A DNA stretch of 64,000 nt from contig CAMGYJ010000002.1 of assembly GCA_946122785.1 (NCBI GenBank), positions 67,791,703 to 67,855,702 on the forward strand. Direction: 5' to 3'. The DNA is from Linum tenue (lineage: Eukaryota; Streptophyta; Magnoliopsida; Malpighiales; Linaceae). Positions 21,467-32,753 of the stretch are shown here, one piece after another. Each line of letters starts with the position of its first letter. The first letter of the stretch is position 1. The position numbers were made by a program, and so were the translations under genes. Below the pieces are notes generated by a model that saw only the letters and a program-made list of their open reading frames with translations, was not told the origin of the DNA and searched no databases.

Positions 21467-21732
21467 AATCACTGCACTGGCAATTGTATAGGAATGTTTT
21501 CTTTCCTTTTTTCCTTCTATGGTTTGTTAATGCGACTTCGTTGCCTACCAAATGGATGAGTGAAATGAACACAGCTGAAACTAGCTGATGCAACGATGCT
21601 ACAATTTACAGAACATAAAACACACCACAATAGCTTCCTTATTTTCCAAATGCAAGATACAACAACAATGATGGGTAGAGATGGACGCGGCAAGATACAT
21701 TAGAATACACGTTAGCACACAAGAACTTAGCT

Positions 21733-24700
21733 TCAAACTTGTGAATTCAGAAGGGGAGAACTGAGGCTGCTGCTGTTCCTGGCATATTGAACTGGCAACA
21801 AGGCCGGATCACGGTATGCGGTAACCAATTTATCGTAGAACTCAGCCATGTTCGGCCGATTCTGGTCTTCTTTATCTTTCTTCACAATACTCTGCAGCAC
21901 AAGGACGACAGATAAGTCAAAGGCTACTCTACAATAATCACATTTGTGAATGCATAACTGTAAAGGTAACAAAAACTTGCTACATGAGTGGAGGAAGGAA
22001 GAAGAGTAACTGCTTACCTCGGTTGGATAATATTGAAATAGGGGTACGAAGCGTCTGCGGCAGTACTCATTGAAGAGAAGTGTGAGAATGGGGAGTGGCA
22101 CAGTTAAAGTAGCAGCTAAAGGCAGCTTCTTCAGCCCAAATATTCCAATGGCAATAACATGCATCAGGATCAAGGAGAAGATTGTGGAACCATGTACTAT
22201 TGGCCAAAACCTTCCATTAGTTTCGTATTTCGGTTCGTATACATTTAGTAGCTGGAGCAAAGATGAGGAGGTTGTTAGATAACAGATAGTGAAGATTATG
22301 TACCTTATACATGAAAGATCATAGTTCAGTTACCTGGTTGCGGAAGGTGATGTATCCAATGCAGAAGTATATCAAGAGAAATGGAAGGATTAATGGTGCA
22401 AGGAAAAAGTATGTTGTGCCCAGGAGTCCAAAGAAAAGGATTCTTGGAATTTCGCTGTGGTAGGGCAGCTTTGGGACATCAATTTCCTCATCGTCATTAC
22501 TGGAAAACACTCCAGTCACATAACTCCAGAGCAGAGAAGTCAGCTGAGAGATTTCAGATGATAATTTCGTCCATCCAGATGTTACGACGTATGAGATAAA
22601 GAAGGTTGCCTGCAGCCAGAAAGAATTTTCATTTTTCATGAGCGGTCACATAACCGAAAATCAGGAGAATTCCCTTGAGTTAATCCACCTAATCCCCAGA
22701 AAATGTTGAAATATTAAACTCATTCTGCAGATGTTATGTACACATGACAGATGTTGCTTTTTTAAGGTAGGAAATGGATCATTACCTGACCTGGAACAGC
22801 TTCAGCTAGTATTTTGGGAATATTCTTCGGTTCAAGGAAGATATTCACCTGATGGAAAGCTGAACCTGATAGTACATTTGCAAAAAAGATGTTCCATATT
22901 GTAAACCACAAAACCTTGGTACATGCGCTTTTTTCCGTGCTGCTAGATGAAAGGTATCCCTCCATAGAGGACAACATTAACATAACAGGTGGCACCAGAT
23001 ACAGGAACAGCTGCAGAATGAGACTTGGTAAATATCCAGTAACGATTTGGCTGACAATGGTCCTGCAAGTCAAATGGCACTGCACATCAGTACCCAATAA
23101 AGTACGCTTATATAGATGAACTACTTTTTAAGAACACATGCTAAGAACTCGAAGCGATACAAATAAGTGTCTGCCTCAGTCGTAAGGCTTGATGTATCAG
23201 ATCATCATGAGCATAGCAAGATATTATTACAGGAGCTAAGGACACTAACTAGTTCTCTAAGTGACATCAAAGAGAACCTGGAATTAAATTTTGCCGTTGA
23301 AAAATACAATTGAATATATAAGACCGTGTTCACTTACAGATCTAGAATGCCTTTCAGGAAAGGAAACCAAGTTTCCAGCTGCTCCAGATTAGCCAGACCT
23401 TGCACTAAAACAACTGGAATAAGGAAGAGAATTGTGAGGGCAACACACGCAACCACGACAACTATCCTGCTAATCCATCTTTTCATGAATGAAGAAGAAA
23501 AGGACGACCAATGGATGTCACGAGGCTCAGGAGCTTCCTCTGTGAGCCACTCTGTGGGATCGACACCTTGTTGCATATGAAGAGCTACTGCAGCACCAAA
23601 TCGTGACTTGAATGACACAAAAGCAGCTGGAACTTCCTGATGAATTTCAAATCATGCAAAAGTAGAGATTTAGATTCTACCCTCTTTAACGGTCAAAGGC
23701 GACTTCTTTACGAAATGTCTAATATGCATATACATGTGAACAGATGGAATGAGCACATGGGTAAAGGTGGTAACAAGCCAGCCTTCAATTCTAGACGAAC
23801 TAAGATGTGCAGACTTGACCATCTTGTGGTTTGTTCTGTGATCATTGTCACAATGAAATAGCACTGGAGGCTCTGCTCACCGTATAGTAGCATTTCTGAA
23901 AAGAGGTTTGACTGGTATCTACTGGAGAATTTCAGTGGGAAAAGAGCTATACACCATTTTTCACGATAAACAACTCATTAGTCAAGTTGTAAAGCACTAA
24001 ACTAGTACTGAATATAATTACTGAGGGCAGCACATACACGTCTCTCATTACATGAGCCATTTTCTGTATAACATTGTCTAGTTTGTCCTCTAGTGTTTAA
24101 ATTTCCCAGTGAAAGCAGTTTAGCAGATCAACCAGGAGATTAATGACTGTTACACTTGCGAAATCAAGGTAGAAATGGTCTTACAACGCTGGTGTTAGGC
24201 AACTCCCCAGTCAAAGAATGCTGTTCTATTCTCACATTTCTCTCCAAATCTTCCAACTTTTGCTCATAATGGCTGACATCAGTATCCCTGCCCCGGAAGA
24301 AGCCCAATAACCTATCTCTTTTATTTATTTGCTGCGAACTCTGTGATTTCACCCGGGCAAGCGTTTTGTATAGTTTCTCTGCATCTTTCTGCATCACAAA
24401 AGAGCTTAATAATCAATGGCATTGCACGATATATGAAAAATACTCGATGTTTTAAATTCAGAAAGAGGAATGCATCTCTACTCTCTAGAAATTATGTATA
24501 AGGGAAATGCTCCCCAATTACTGCATTATGGAATGCTTGTACAAATTATCTGCCACACTTTGTTGTATCATAGTAACGCACGAGACATGGAAGTTGTGAG
24601 ACAGTTTTGTTCCACAAAGTATTAGCCATTTGCCTTGAAACTTCCCTGGCTTGTTCTCATTAGCTACAACCTTAATTGTGCAACACCTATCATAAGCTTT

Positions 24701-26060
24701 GAAGAAGTGGTTCACAACATCTTTAGCAATAACAATATAAGGCATAAGCTCATTTCAAGGAGCAAGGACAAGGAGATGGAAAAAGATTCACAGAGCAAGC
24801 TGACTCATTGCAAGTACAATCGAACAGATAAAGAGGTTCTTAATTTAACCAAGGGAAAGGAAAACATAATCACCGTAACCTCATTTCTAATGAATCAATC
24901 TGCACTCCACCCCAAAAAGCTTACAATGAGACTTCGAATTTTGCTCGTACGATGAACCACCATGTGCGAGAGATATGTAGAAGGATGATTATCAGTAAAA
25001 AACGCCTGGACAGTTTCACTAAAGCTTCTTCCTCCTGAAGATGGTATACCACGGACTACAATCGTATAGTGACGAGGCTGAGGTGGAGAGGAGTGAAAAG
25101 AAGCAATCCTTCTCAAGGAGATGTGGTTATACTCCTGCAAATAGTACAAGTATTCAAGACGTTCCATCGACACAACAACTCAGCCTCATAGATGGGAGAA
25201 TGACAACAGAAGAGCAGGACAAAGATTTCCATTGTCACTTACATAATAAAGAAGGTAGCAGACAACTCCAGTAAAGATGTAGGCAGCCGAAAAGTGAACC
25301 CATAACCTAGATAAAGCGAAACACTATCATCAGGTATCTTATTGCCGCTATGGACTGGGAATTAGTACACTTAACAGTTCCTTCAAAATCCAGATTCTGC
25401 AATTGAAGCTAAATTACTCAACCTACAGGTTCTTTTCTCACCAGAAAACTCATGGATTGATTACAAAGTATGACTAGAAGTGAGAGAAGGAGAAGGAGGA
25501 GAAACTCACCAGTTTGATCCATCATTAACATTCGATATACTGAAAGTTTCCAGATTCTTGTTCGGCAAATCATAGAAGTCGATACTCAATTGATTCCCTA
25601 AGTAGTTTACCGGAAGGAGAACGAAAATCCCAATCGCTCCGCCGATCGCGAAAACTCTCGAGCTGCAATTTTTTAACCAGCAACACGGACGAATGAGTAA
25701 ATAGCGAAAAGGGAACGAAGAGAGCAACTGAAGTAAGAAATGAAAAAGGAACCTGAAGACGAAAATGCGTATGAAAACAACAGCATCGAGGCCGGAGCGG
25801 CAGAGCAATTCGTCCTCGGAGACCTGCCAGGCGCGTCGCACCCAGCCAGCGGAAGGCAACAGCATGTCGAAGTTGAAGAAATCATCCTCCTCTTCGTCGC
25901 CGCCACCATTCTGAGATCTTCGTGTTTGCTTAGCGAGCTGGCGTGGAGCGTAGACGGCGCTGTTCCATGGCTGCTTCCGGAGCACGGAGTAGAGAGTGAA
26001 GAACAAGAAACAGAGGCCGAGATTGATTCCAACTGAAGTAAGCAAAGCCGAGAGAATCAT
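21733..26060 (-). CDS. HYP1: CSC1/OSCA-family channel, HYP1-like (10 exons)
   Basis: Minus-strand exons with GT..AG borders are 25753-26060, 25510-25662, 25243-25306, 24925-25134, 24185-24388, 23338-23636, 22786-23062, 22334-22609, 22018-22251 and 21733-21891. All phases agree and give 727 residues. The protein belongs to the hyperosmolality-gated calcium-permeable channel (OSCA/CSC1/TMEM63) family and is closest, from memory, to Arabidopsis HYP1 (about 703 residues). The order is an N-terminal membrane part ([20 protein letters not shown]), a cytosolic domain with a K/E-rich coiled section (exon 5), then the multi-span core ([47 protein letters not shown]). No stop or missing exon is seen, so the gene is presumably functional. 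Channel activity is known for some family members; for HYP1-type proteins it is inference. Confidence 0.93.
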
Positions 26061-26570
26061 TTCCCTCTCGCTTTGTTTCTTTACTTCCAAGTGGAAGGAG
26101 GAGTTGAGATTACAGAAGTAGGTTGTTGCGGAGCAGAGTGGAAGGAAGGGAAGGAAACTGCAGAGACGACGACAGGTAGTAAGGAAGGAAGTGAGATTTT
26201 TTGCTCTGCAAAGAAGAAAGTTGGAGCAGTGACTTAAACTGAAACTAAAAAGCTTTCCCGGCCCAAAGGGGGAAAATAAAAATTGAGCGGGCAATTTAGC
26301 TATTTGGTATCTTTTTTGGGGGTGGTGGCGTCATTATGGGGAATTATTAGCTGGGGTGCTCCCTAGGGTATTGTCGACATGATCATATGTCTTTATTACC
26401 ATAATACCATTCTCCAATTGAAAACTGCAAGTTGAGTACTTAATTGATGATTATCCAAAATGATGGTGTAAGTATACTATTCGTACAAAATGATCACCAG
26501 CTTTTCAATTTCATCTGAATACTTTCTAATTTTCAGTTTTTCCTCGTCAATGACAACATTCCCTCTCATC
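26061..26570. promoter_or_regulatory. HYP1-like gene 5' leader and promoter region
   Basis: CT/GA-rich sequence directly upstream (minus strand) fits a 5' leader. No clear TATA box was identified. Confidence 0.35.
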
Positions 26571-26583
26571 AAAAAAATTAATT

Positions 26584-28120
26584 TTCAGGCTTGGCGGGTT
26601 CTGTTGAATCCGGACTCGACGTTGGCAACGCTGTACAGGACGAGATACCACCCACATACCTCTTTCTTGGAAGCGACGCCGGGTCCGCGGCCTTCCTGGG
26701 CTTGGCAGGGTATATTAGCCGGGCGGGATCTCTTAATCCGGGGGCTTCGATGGAGGATTGGAAGTGGGAATACAGTGCAGGTCTTAGCAGATAAGTGGCT
26801 GCCCTCAACTCCCCCCTCTACCCCTTTGCTATTGCCGCATATTTACTCTTGTCCTGTGTTTGTGTCTGATCTCATTTGCCCATTCACTCGAACATGGAAT
26901 GTAGACCTGCTGACAAGTCTTTTTGTGCCTGAGTCGGTGGCCTTAATTTTATCTATTCCGCTGACGTTGCAGGCCTCTCAAGATAAGCTAATTTGGCATT
27001 ACTCCCCAACTGGGGAGTACACGGTCAAAACTGGGTATCACGTTCTTACTAATGAGATGCTGGCTGCTCACCCTCCTGCTCCGTTGCCTTATGAATGCAG
27101 GTTCTGGAAGCTACTTTGGAGTCTTCCTCTTCCTCCTAAACTGAAGTTCTTCTGGTGGAGAGTGGTCCGCGGCTTTCTTCCTGTTCGAGCGGTACTGCAA
27201 AGGAAGCGGCTGGTTGTTGATAATATATGTCCGATTTGTTCCCATGGCGCGGAAACTATTGTACATTCTTTCCTCCACTGCAGAGTTGCTGTAGAGCTAT
27301 GGATGATGGCTGGGTTGGGCGATCTGAGAAGAAGGCTGGAAGGGTTGACTCCTTCAGACTGCTGGCAGGTCTTATTCTTCTCTTGTCATCTTTCAAAGTC
27401 TGAGATTGCTAACGTAGTGTTTCTGTGTTGGCGAGTATGGAAATCCCGCTGTTGGGCTCTTCATAAGCGCATTCAGTACATGGGGCTGGCGCTATTTCGT
27501 CAATTCCGTGCTCAGGTTGACGAGTGGGAACATGCAACGGCTCCATTGACTCTTCGTAGGGGTGGTGATGGGACGTCTAGGCCACGGCTGGGCGCAGGCC
27601 AGGCATTACCGGCGCAGGCTCCAGGTGGGGTGTGTCCGGCAGGTGGTGTGCTAGTACGATTCGATGGAGCTTGGAAGACGGATGCAGGAGGCGGTGTCGG
27701 CTTTGTCGGGCTGGACAACAACGGTCAGATTCTGTTCGCCTTTGGGCGGTACTACCCAGGTGTGTCGGATCCTTTTACTTCGGAATTATTAGCTCTTCGT
27801 GATGCGGTTAACTGGTGTGTGTTGCATGGATTTGGTTTGGTCAATTTTTGTGGCGATTGTCAGCCGTTGATTCGCAGGGTAAGAGCCAAGGAGGTGAACC
27901 ACGGATCAGGAGGTGCGATCTTGGAGGAAATTTGCACTGCTGGCGCGATGTTTAGTTTCTTTGATTGTAATTTTACTCCTCGGTTGTACAACAGGGCTGC
28001 CCATTTAGTGGCTACTAATGCCCTTTCATCGACAGTTCGACTACTTGTCGACTGTCGCGTCTGGTTGTCGAGTGTCATGTAATATCTATAAACGTCCATA
28101 TCTATGCCAAAAAAAAAAAA
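26584..28120 (+). mobile_element. LINE (L1-type), 5'-truncated, still in one open frame
   Basis: Starting at a truncation point near 26584, one plus-strand frame to 28082 encodes the C-terminal part of ORF2. It has a post-RT linker (GLRWRIGSGNTVQVLADKWLP), a zf-RVT module (CPICSHGAETIVHSFLHC) and a complete RNase H-like domain (VRFDGAWKTDAGGGVGFV; CGDCQPLIRRV). A poly(A) tract follows. The sequence AAAAAAATTAATT occurs at both borders (26571-26583, 28121-28133), a probable target duplication partly merged with the A-run. The RT catalytic core is absent. The frame remains open into host DNA upstream to 26490, giving a chimaeric 530-codon frame with no evidence of expression. Confidence 0.88.
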
Positions 28121-28582
28121 AAAAAAATTAATTAAGAAGAGGTTAGAATCTGCATTCAAACTAATTTTTATAGTGTATATCTCATTCATGCTTGACTTGG
28201 TAAAGAAAACTTACTTATCCTCAAGCGGATTTCAAATTGTCATCAGTCTCTCCTAGGATGACAATTAAACCCATGGTCGCGGGTACCCGACCGCCCCCGA
28301 CCCAGTCAACGCGGGAAATCCCCGCTTTGACCGGGTATGGGCGGGTATGGGTAAAACCCGCAATAAGTTTGATGAGTATGGGGCGGGTATGGTTTTAGCC
28401 TCCCCGCTCCATACCCATACCCGCCCCACCAAGAGAATTTCTTCACATATCAAAAAATATGTGGATTAAATTGTAATATATCAATGATAATGATGATAAC
28501 TCGAGAAAATAAATAGTAGAAATGCAATTGAGTAACCACCTTAATCAAAACCTAATTCATTTCCCTCAATTCTCCTTCCACT

Positions 28583-30234
28583 TAGGGATGGCAGTGAAAC
28601 CCGTACCCGCGGGTACCCGACCCGACCCAACCCGGTCAAACCGGGTAAAATCCGTGTTGACCGGGTTCGGTTCGGGGTCGGGTTTAAACCCGGTGGCTGC
28701 TTGGGCGGGTTGGGGCGGGTTCGGGTTTGGGGAACCCGACCCGTGGATACCCGGACACGCAAGTGACAAAACCTAAATCCCTAATCGACCAAGACCATAC
28801 TCGGCCGCCCCTCTCCTTTCTCCCAAAGACTGCTGCCACCCCTCTCCTTTCGCAAATCGCGATCTCCAGTCATCCCTACCAGAGTCCAGTCTCCAGTCCG
28901 GCACGGCGAACTCTCCTACGCGGCCGCCGCGCCTACGACTCCACTACCGATTCCGTCCCGGCGAACTCTCCTTTCTCCTCTGCTACGCGGCCGCGCCTCC
29001 GACTCCTCTCCCGATTTCAGACTTCAGTCACGACGCCCTCTCCCTGCTCCTCGGCGCGCGCCTCCGACTCCACCCCCGCCGCCCTCTCCTTGGTCTTCTG
29101 CTCCGCGAGAGCACTTCTGCAAAGGTAAGCAGAATTTATTGCTCTTTGTGCTTCTTCTACAGCAGTATCGAAACCGAAAGTTTTATCCATCAATAAAATG
29201 TCATTATCTATGGTCTTTGGTACCCCAACTACAGCTACCTGCAGCTTTCTTTTACGGCACTGAAAACAGGAATTTAGAAGTTATAAATTATAATACTTTG
29301 GAGCTTGTACCAGGAAGAAAGTAAGAAATACCGAAATGCCATGCTATCAATTTTAGTAACAGGCACCTATTAAGATTACTTCAATGTTCTGATCTGCCTG
29401 GGAATAATACGCTGGAGCTTGTAAAATGAAGAAAGCTAGAAGTACCAAATTGCAGTTCTAAGATGACCACTTCTAATATCAGACACCTATTACAATTACT
29501 TCAATGTTCTGAGTTTAAGTCTGCCTGAGAATATAATGTCATAGGAAAATCAGAACCAATACATATAGTTCAGATGGACTAGGTTACATCTTAAATTCAA
29601 TTACATTTTCTAGCAATTCTGGAAAAAGTCTGTTCCCGGTACTTAGACTAGATATCTATTGGCCAACCTTTTATGCTCGATCCCAGGTACCATTATGGCA
29701 TAACAGTTCCTCAAGAGTATCCTTCTATAAGAGGATTCAGAAAGGAGAAGCTAGGTTGAACTAGCTCGTAAGCCATATAACCAGCACTCAACTAAAACAG
29801 ACAAAAAGATATAGTAGTGCAGGAAATCAATAAGATGTAAGCTTATAAACCTCTTCGTGTATGGCGTTCGCCCCAGCATGTGTACCATTCCCACTTAGTA
29901 CAAAAATCATGTTGATTCCCTTTTCCTAATAGCATCAAGGCAAAGAATGTAGAATAAGGCCACGCTCAACCTTTAAAGTTAGTATTCAGATCAATACAAA
30001 GCGGGTGAGATTTATGCTTGAGATTTTGATAGTTTCTAGTTAATTATTATTTTATAAATATTTACCAAAAAAACCCGCGGGTACCCATCAACCCGCGGAT
30101 ACCCAGCGGGTTGGGTTGGGTTTGAGTTTTTCAAACCCAGCGGGTTTTACCCCGGGTTTTTTTGACGGACAAACCCATGGGTTTGGGTTCGGGTTTGGCA
30201 AAACCCGCCCCAACCCGACCCATTGCCATCCCTA
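28583..30234. mobile_element. Ac-like hAT element nested in the outer hAT
   Basis: The ends TAGGGATGGCAGTG and (inverted) TAGGGATGGCAATGGGT are flanked by exact octamers CTTCCACT (28575-28582 and 30235-30242). It is 1652 bp. A CT-rich segment at 28780-29110 looks like the leader of a transposase gene, but no transposase domain follows, so it is an internally deleted, non-autonomous copy. The same family ends at 351. Confidence 0.9.
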
Positions 30235-30454
30235 CTTCCACTCTTTCACTTTCCCCCTTTCAACAAGATTATGTTAGTTAATTATTACTTGGTAAATGTA
30301 TCAAGAGTTAGAGCATAATAATTTTAAAAAGATTATATTCTATATTATGTATTAATGGATGTTTTAGGATCATATTATTTGAATCGTATTTAGAAAATGA
30401 CCATGTTTTGTTGACTTCATGATATAATAGGTTTGTTTATGGTTATAATTAAAA

Positions 30455-30969
30455 GGGTTAATATTTTTGTATGGCCTGAACTTTGATCAAAATAAACATC
30501 CTGACCAATTTTTTCGATCTATAACATCCTGGCCCGAACTATACACCAAAATAAACAATTTGGCCAAACCCGATGTTTGACCGTTAACTTGGACGGTCAA
30601 ACGCATTGACTAACGGTCAACGCGCCACGTCACTGCCAAGTCAGAAGATCTGATAAATATATAATTTTTTCGTTTTTTTAATTTTTGGTTTAACTAAGGT
30701 ATTAGATGATTTTTTTAATTTATAATAATTTAAAATTAGGGAATGTGTGGAAATTGTGAATTATTTTAAATATTTTATGTTGACTTGGCAGTGACATGGC
30801 GCGTTGACTAACGGTCAACGCGTTTGACCATCCAAGTTAACGGTCAAAAGTCGGATCTGGCCAAATTGTTTATTTTGGTGTATAGTTCGGGTCAGGATGT
30901 TATAGATCGAAAAGATTGACCAAGATGTTTATTTTGGTCAAAGTTCAGGCCATACGAAAATATTAACCC
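30455..30969. mobile_element. Mutator-like MITE with ~180-bp inverted arms
   Basis: The left arm GGGTTAATATTTTTGTATGG continues to about 30640 and recurs inverted from about 30780 to 30969. An exact 9-bp duplication TAATTAAAA flanks it (30446-30454, 30970-30978), the size made by Mutator-like transposases. The arms could fold into a long RNA hairpin. It sits inside the outer hAT. Confidence 0.9.
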
Positions 30970-31308
30970 TAATTAAAACTTATAAGATAAGTTTTAGGTA
31001 TAATAATGTTGAATGTACGGGGATGGGTATTACCCATGGGTACCCGAAATCCACGGGTATGGGGATGGGTTTGCAAAACATTCCCCGCATGGGTATGGGG
31101 CGGGTATGGGTTTGGGTATTTGAAAATGGGGACGAGGATGGTTTAGACAAATCCGCCCCAAACCCGCCCCATTGCCATCCCTAGTCTCTCCCTAGTCCCT
31201 CCCATGCAAACAACGAAATTTTAGAAGAAAATGAAAGAAAGTGGTCATTTTGAAAGAACACAAAAGTTACCTCACCATTTCAAAAATTGAAGGCCGGAAA
31301 CAAGAAAC

Positions 31309-32608
31309 CAGTGCTGTCAAAGCCGAGCCGGGCCGGCCGGCCGAGCCGCCAAAACCGCCACCCGGCCATAAAACCGGCTCGACTCAACTATTTAGCCGGA
31401 GTGGTTATTTGGGGCGGCCGGAGAGCGGCCGAAGCGGTTAACCGCTCGAACCGCTCGCCCGATTTTTAACCTTTGGGCCGGTTGCTTTAATTAAAAAAAA
31501 AAAACCTAAAATATCGAAAATGAAAGGGGAGGTTGTTGTGCTGAAACCCTAATTTCATTTCTTCCTCTTCGCGTAGACAGCCAGACACGAAGGAGAAGCA
31601 GCTTCCTCCTCCGCAACCGCCATTCCCCATCGCCCCACGTCGTCGCCGTTCGCCATCGCTCGACGCCACTCCCCCGTCGCCTGTCGCCATAGTCGTCGTC
31701 TTCGGCGGCTCGTTCCCCGCTCTTGCCGGCGAGCGCAATGGCCGGCCGGTGAGGTCTCCCTTCTCCCTTCTCCGGTCACGGCTACCTCTCCCCTGCATCG
31801 ACCCCTGCTGTCCATCGACACTCTGCTTCCAGGTTTCTAATAACCCCTGTTCTCCTTTTTCTTTCTACTTTCTATTTGTCTTCCTCATGTCTCTGTGTAT
31901 ATGATATCCATAGAATAGCGCTATAGATTTCCTCCTCTTGATTCTAATTTAGTCTGAAAGGCTGCGACTTTCTTGTTAATTTGGCCGGTGTTATTACTGT
32001 GTATACTTGCTTTCTCTTTCGTGAGCTTTCCTTATTACCTGTCTGCATCACATAGTCATCATGTCTTTTCCATCTGTAGTATACATCTAGCTAACAAAGA
32101 ATGAGTTAAGGAAACTAGAAACTGGTTCTGTTGTTGGTTGTCAAATTTCATGAACAAATTGTAAACTGATAAGAATCACGAAAAAGAAAGAGTAACTTTC
32201 AGATTGGGTATTTGGGAAACTAAATTTTCAAGAGTCCCTCAGGTACGTGCAATGGACAAGAACAAATTTCCAGTGATGGGTAGCTCTCTACATCATTTCT
32301 GCTTTGCTTGTGTAAATTACATTTGTTCCAGGGGCCAGGTCCCTCTTTGTGTAGGAGTAGGATTATTGTCTCTCTATGGGACTAACGGCAAAGTAAGAGA
32401 GAGAAATATATTGAAGTTAATTGTCTATGGAGAAGAGTTGGGTGGGAACTGATACCATGATTAAGAAATGTCTACTATTTATACAGATGACTGTTTATTA
32501 GGTACCGGTTCTCAAACGATTTTTAAACGGTCTAATGCCGGCTGGACCACTAAAAACCGAGCCGTTCACGTTATCGGGTCATACTCTGGATCGGTTCTGA
32601 CAACATTG
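31309..32608. mobile_element. hAT element, non-autonomous, in an oxidoreductase promoter
   Basis: The left end CAGTGCTGTCAAAG and inverted right end CAATGTTGTCAGAA are flanked by exact octamers CAAGAAAC (31301-31308, 32609-32616). It is 1300 bp, with GC-rich subterminal CCGGCCGGCCGAGCC arrays and a CT-rich leader-like part at 31550-31830, but no transposase domain. It ends 145 bp upstream of the ATG at 32754. Confidence 0.88.
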
Positions 32609-32753
32609 CAAGAAACAGAGCAGCACACTAATGGCACGCAATTCAAGTTGGTGAACGGCTTCAAAGGCATAGAGAAAGAAGAAACCTTCTCTAAAGCCTT
32701 TGTTCCAACCGCCCGGCGAATTCCAATCCAAATCTGCAGTTCATTCTCCGGCC

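Larger units (their letters stand above)
28254..31183. mobile_element. Ac-like hAT element (outer host of a nested set)
   Basis: The termini TAGGATGACAATTAAACCC and (inverted) TAGGGATGGCAATGGGGCGG are flanked by exact octamers GTCTCTCC (28246-28253 and 31184-31191). The subterminal regions are rich in GGGTACCC and GGGCGGGTATGGG. It contains two later insertions (28583-30234 and 30455-30969); without them it is under 800 bp and encodes no transposase. Confidence 0.88.

Noticed and set aside
28727..29128. 133-codon frame in the nested hAT
   Set aside because: It is low-complexity Ser/Pro/Thr sequence from CT-rich leader DNA with no transposase motif.
31487..31821. Overlapping minus-strand frames in the hAT at 31309-32608
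   Set aside because: They are Arg/Gly-rich readings of a CT-rich leader-like segment; no domain and no splice partner were found.
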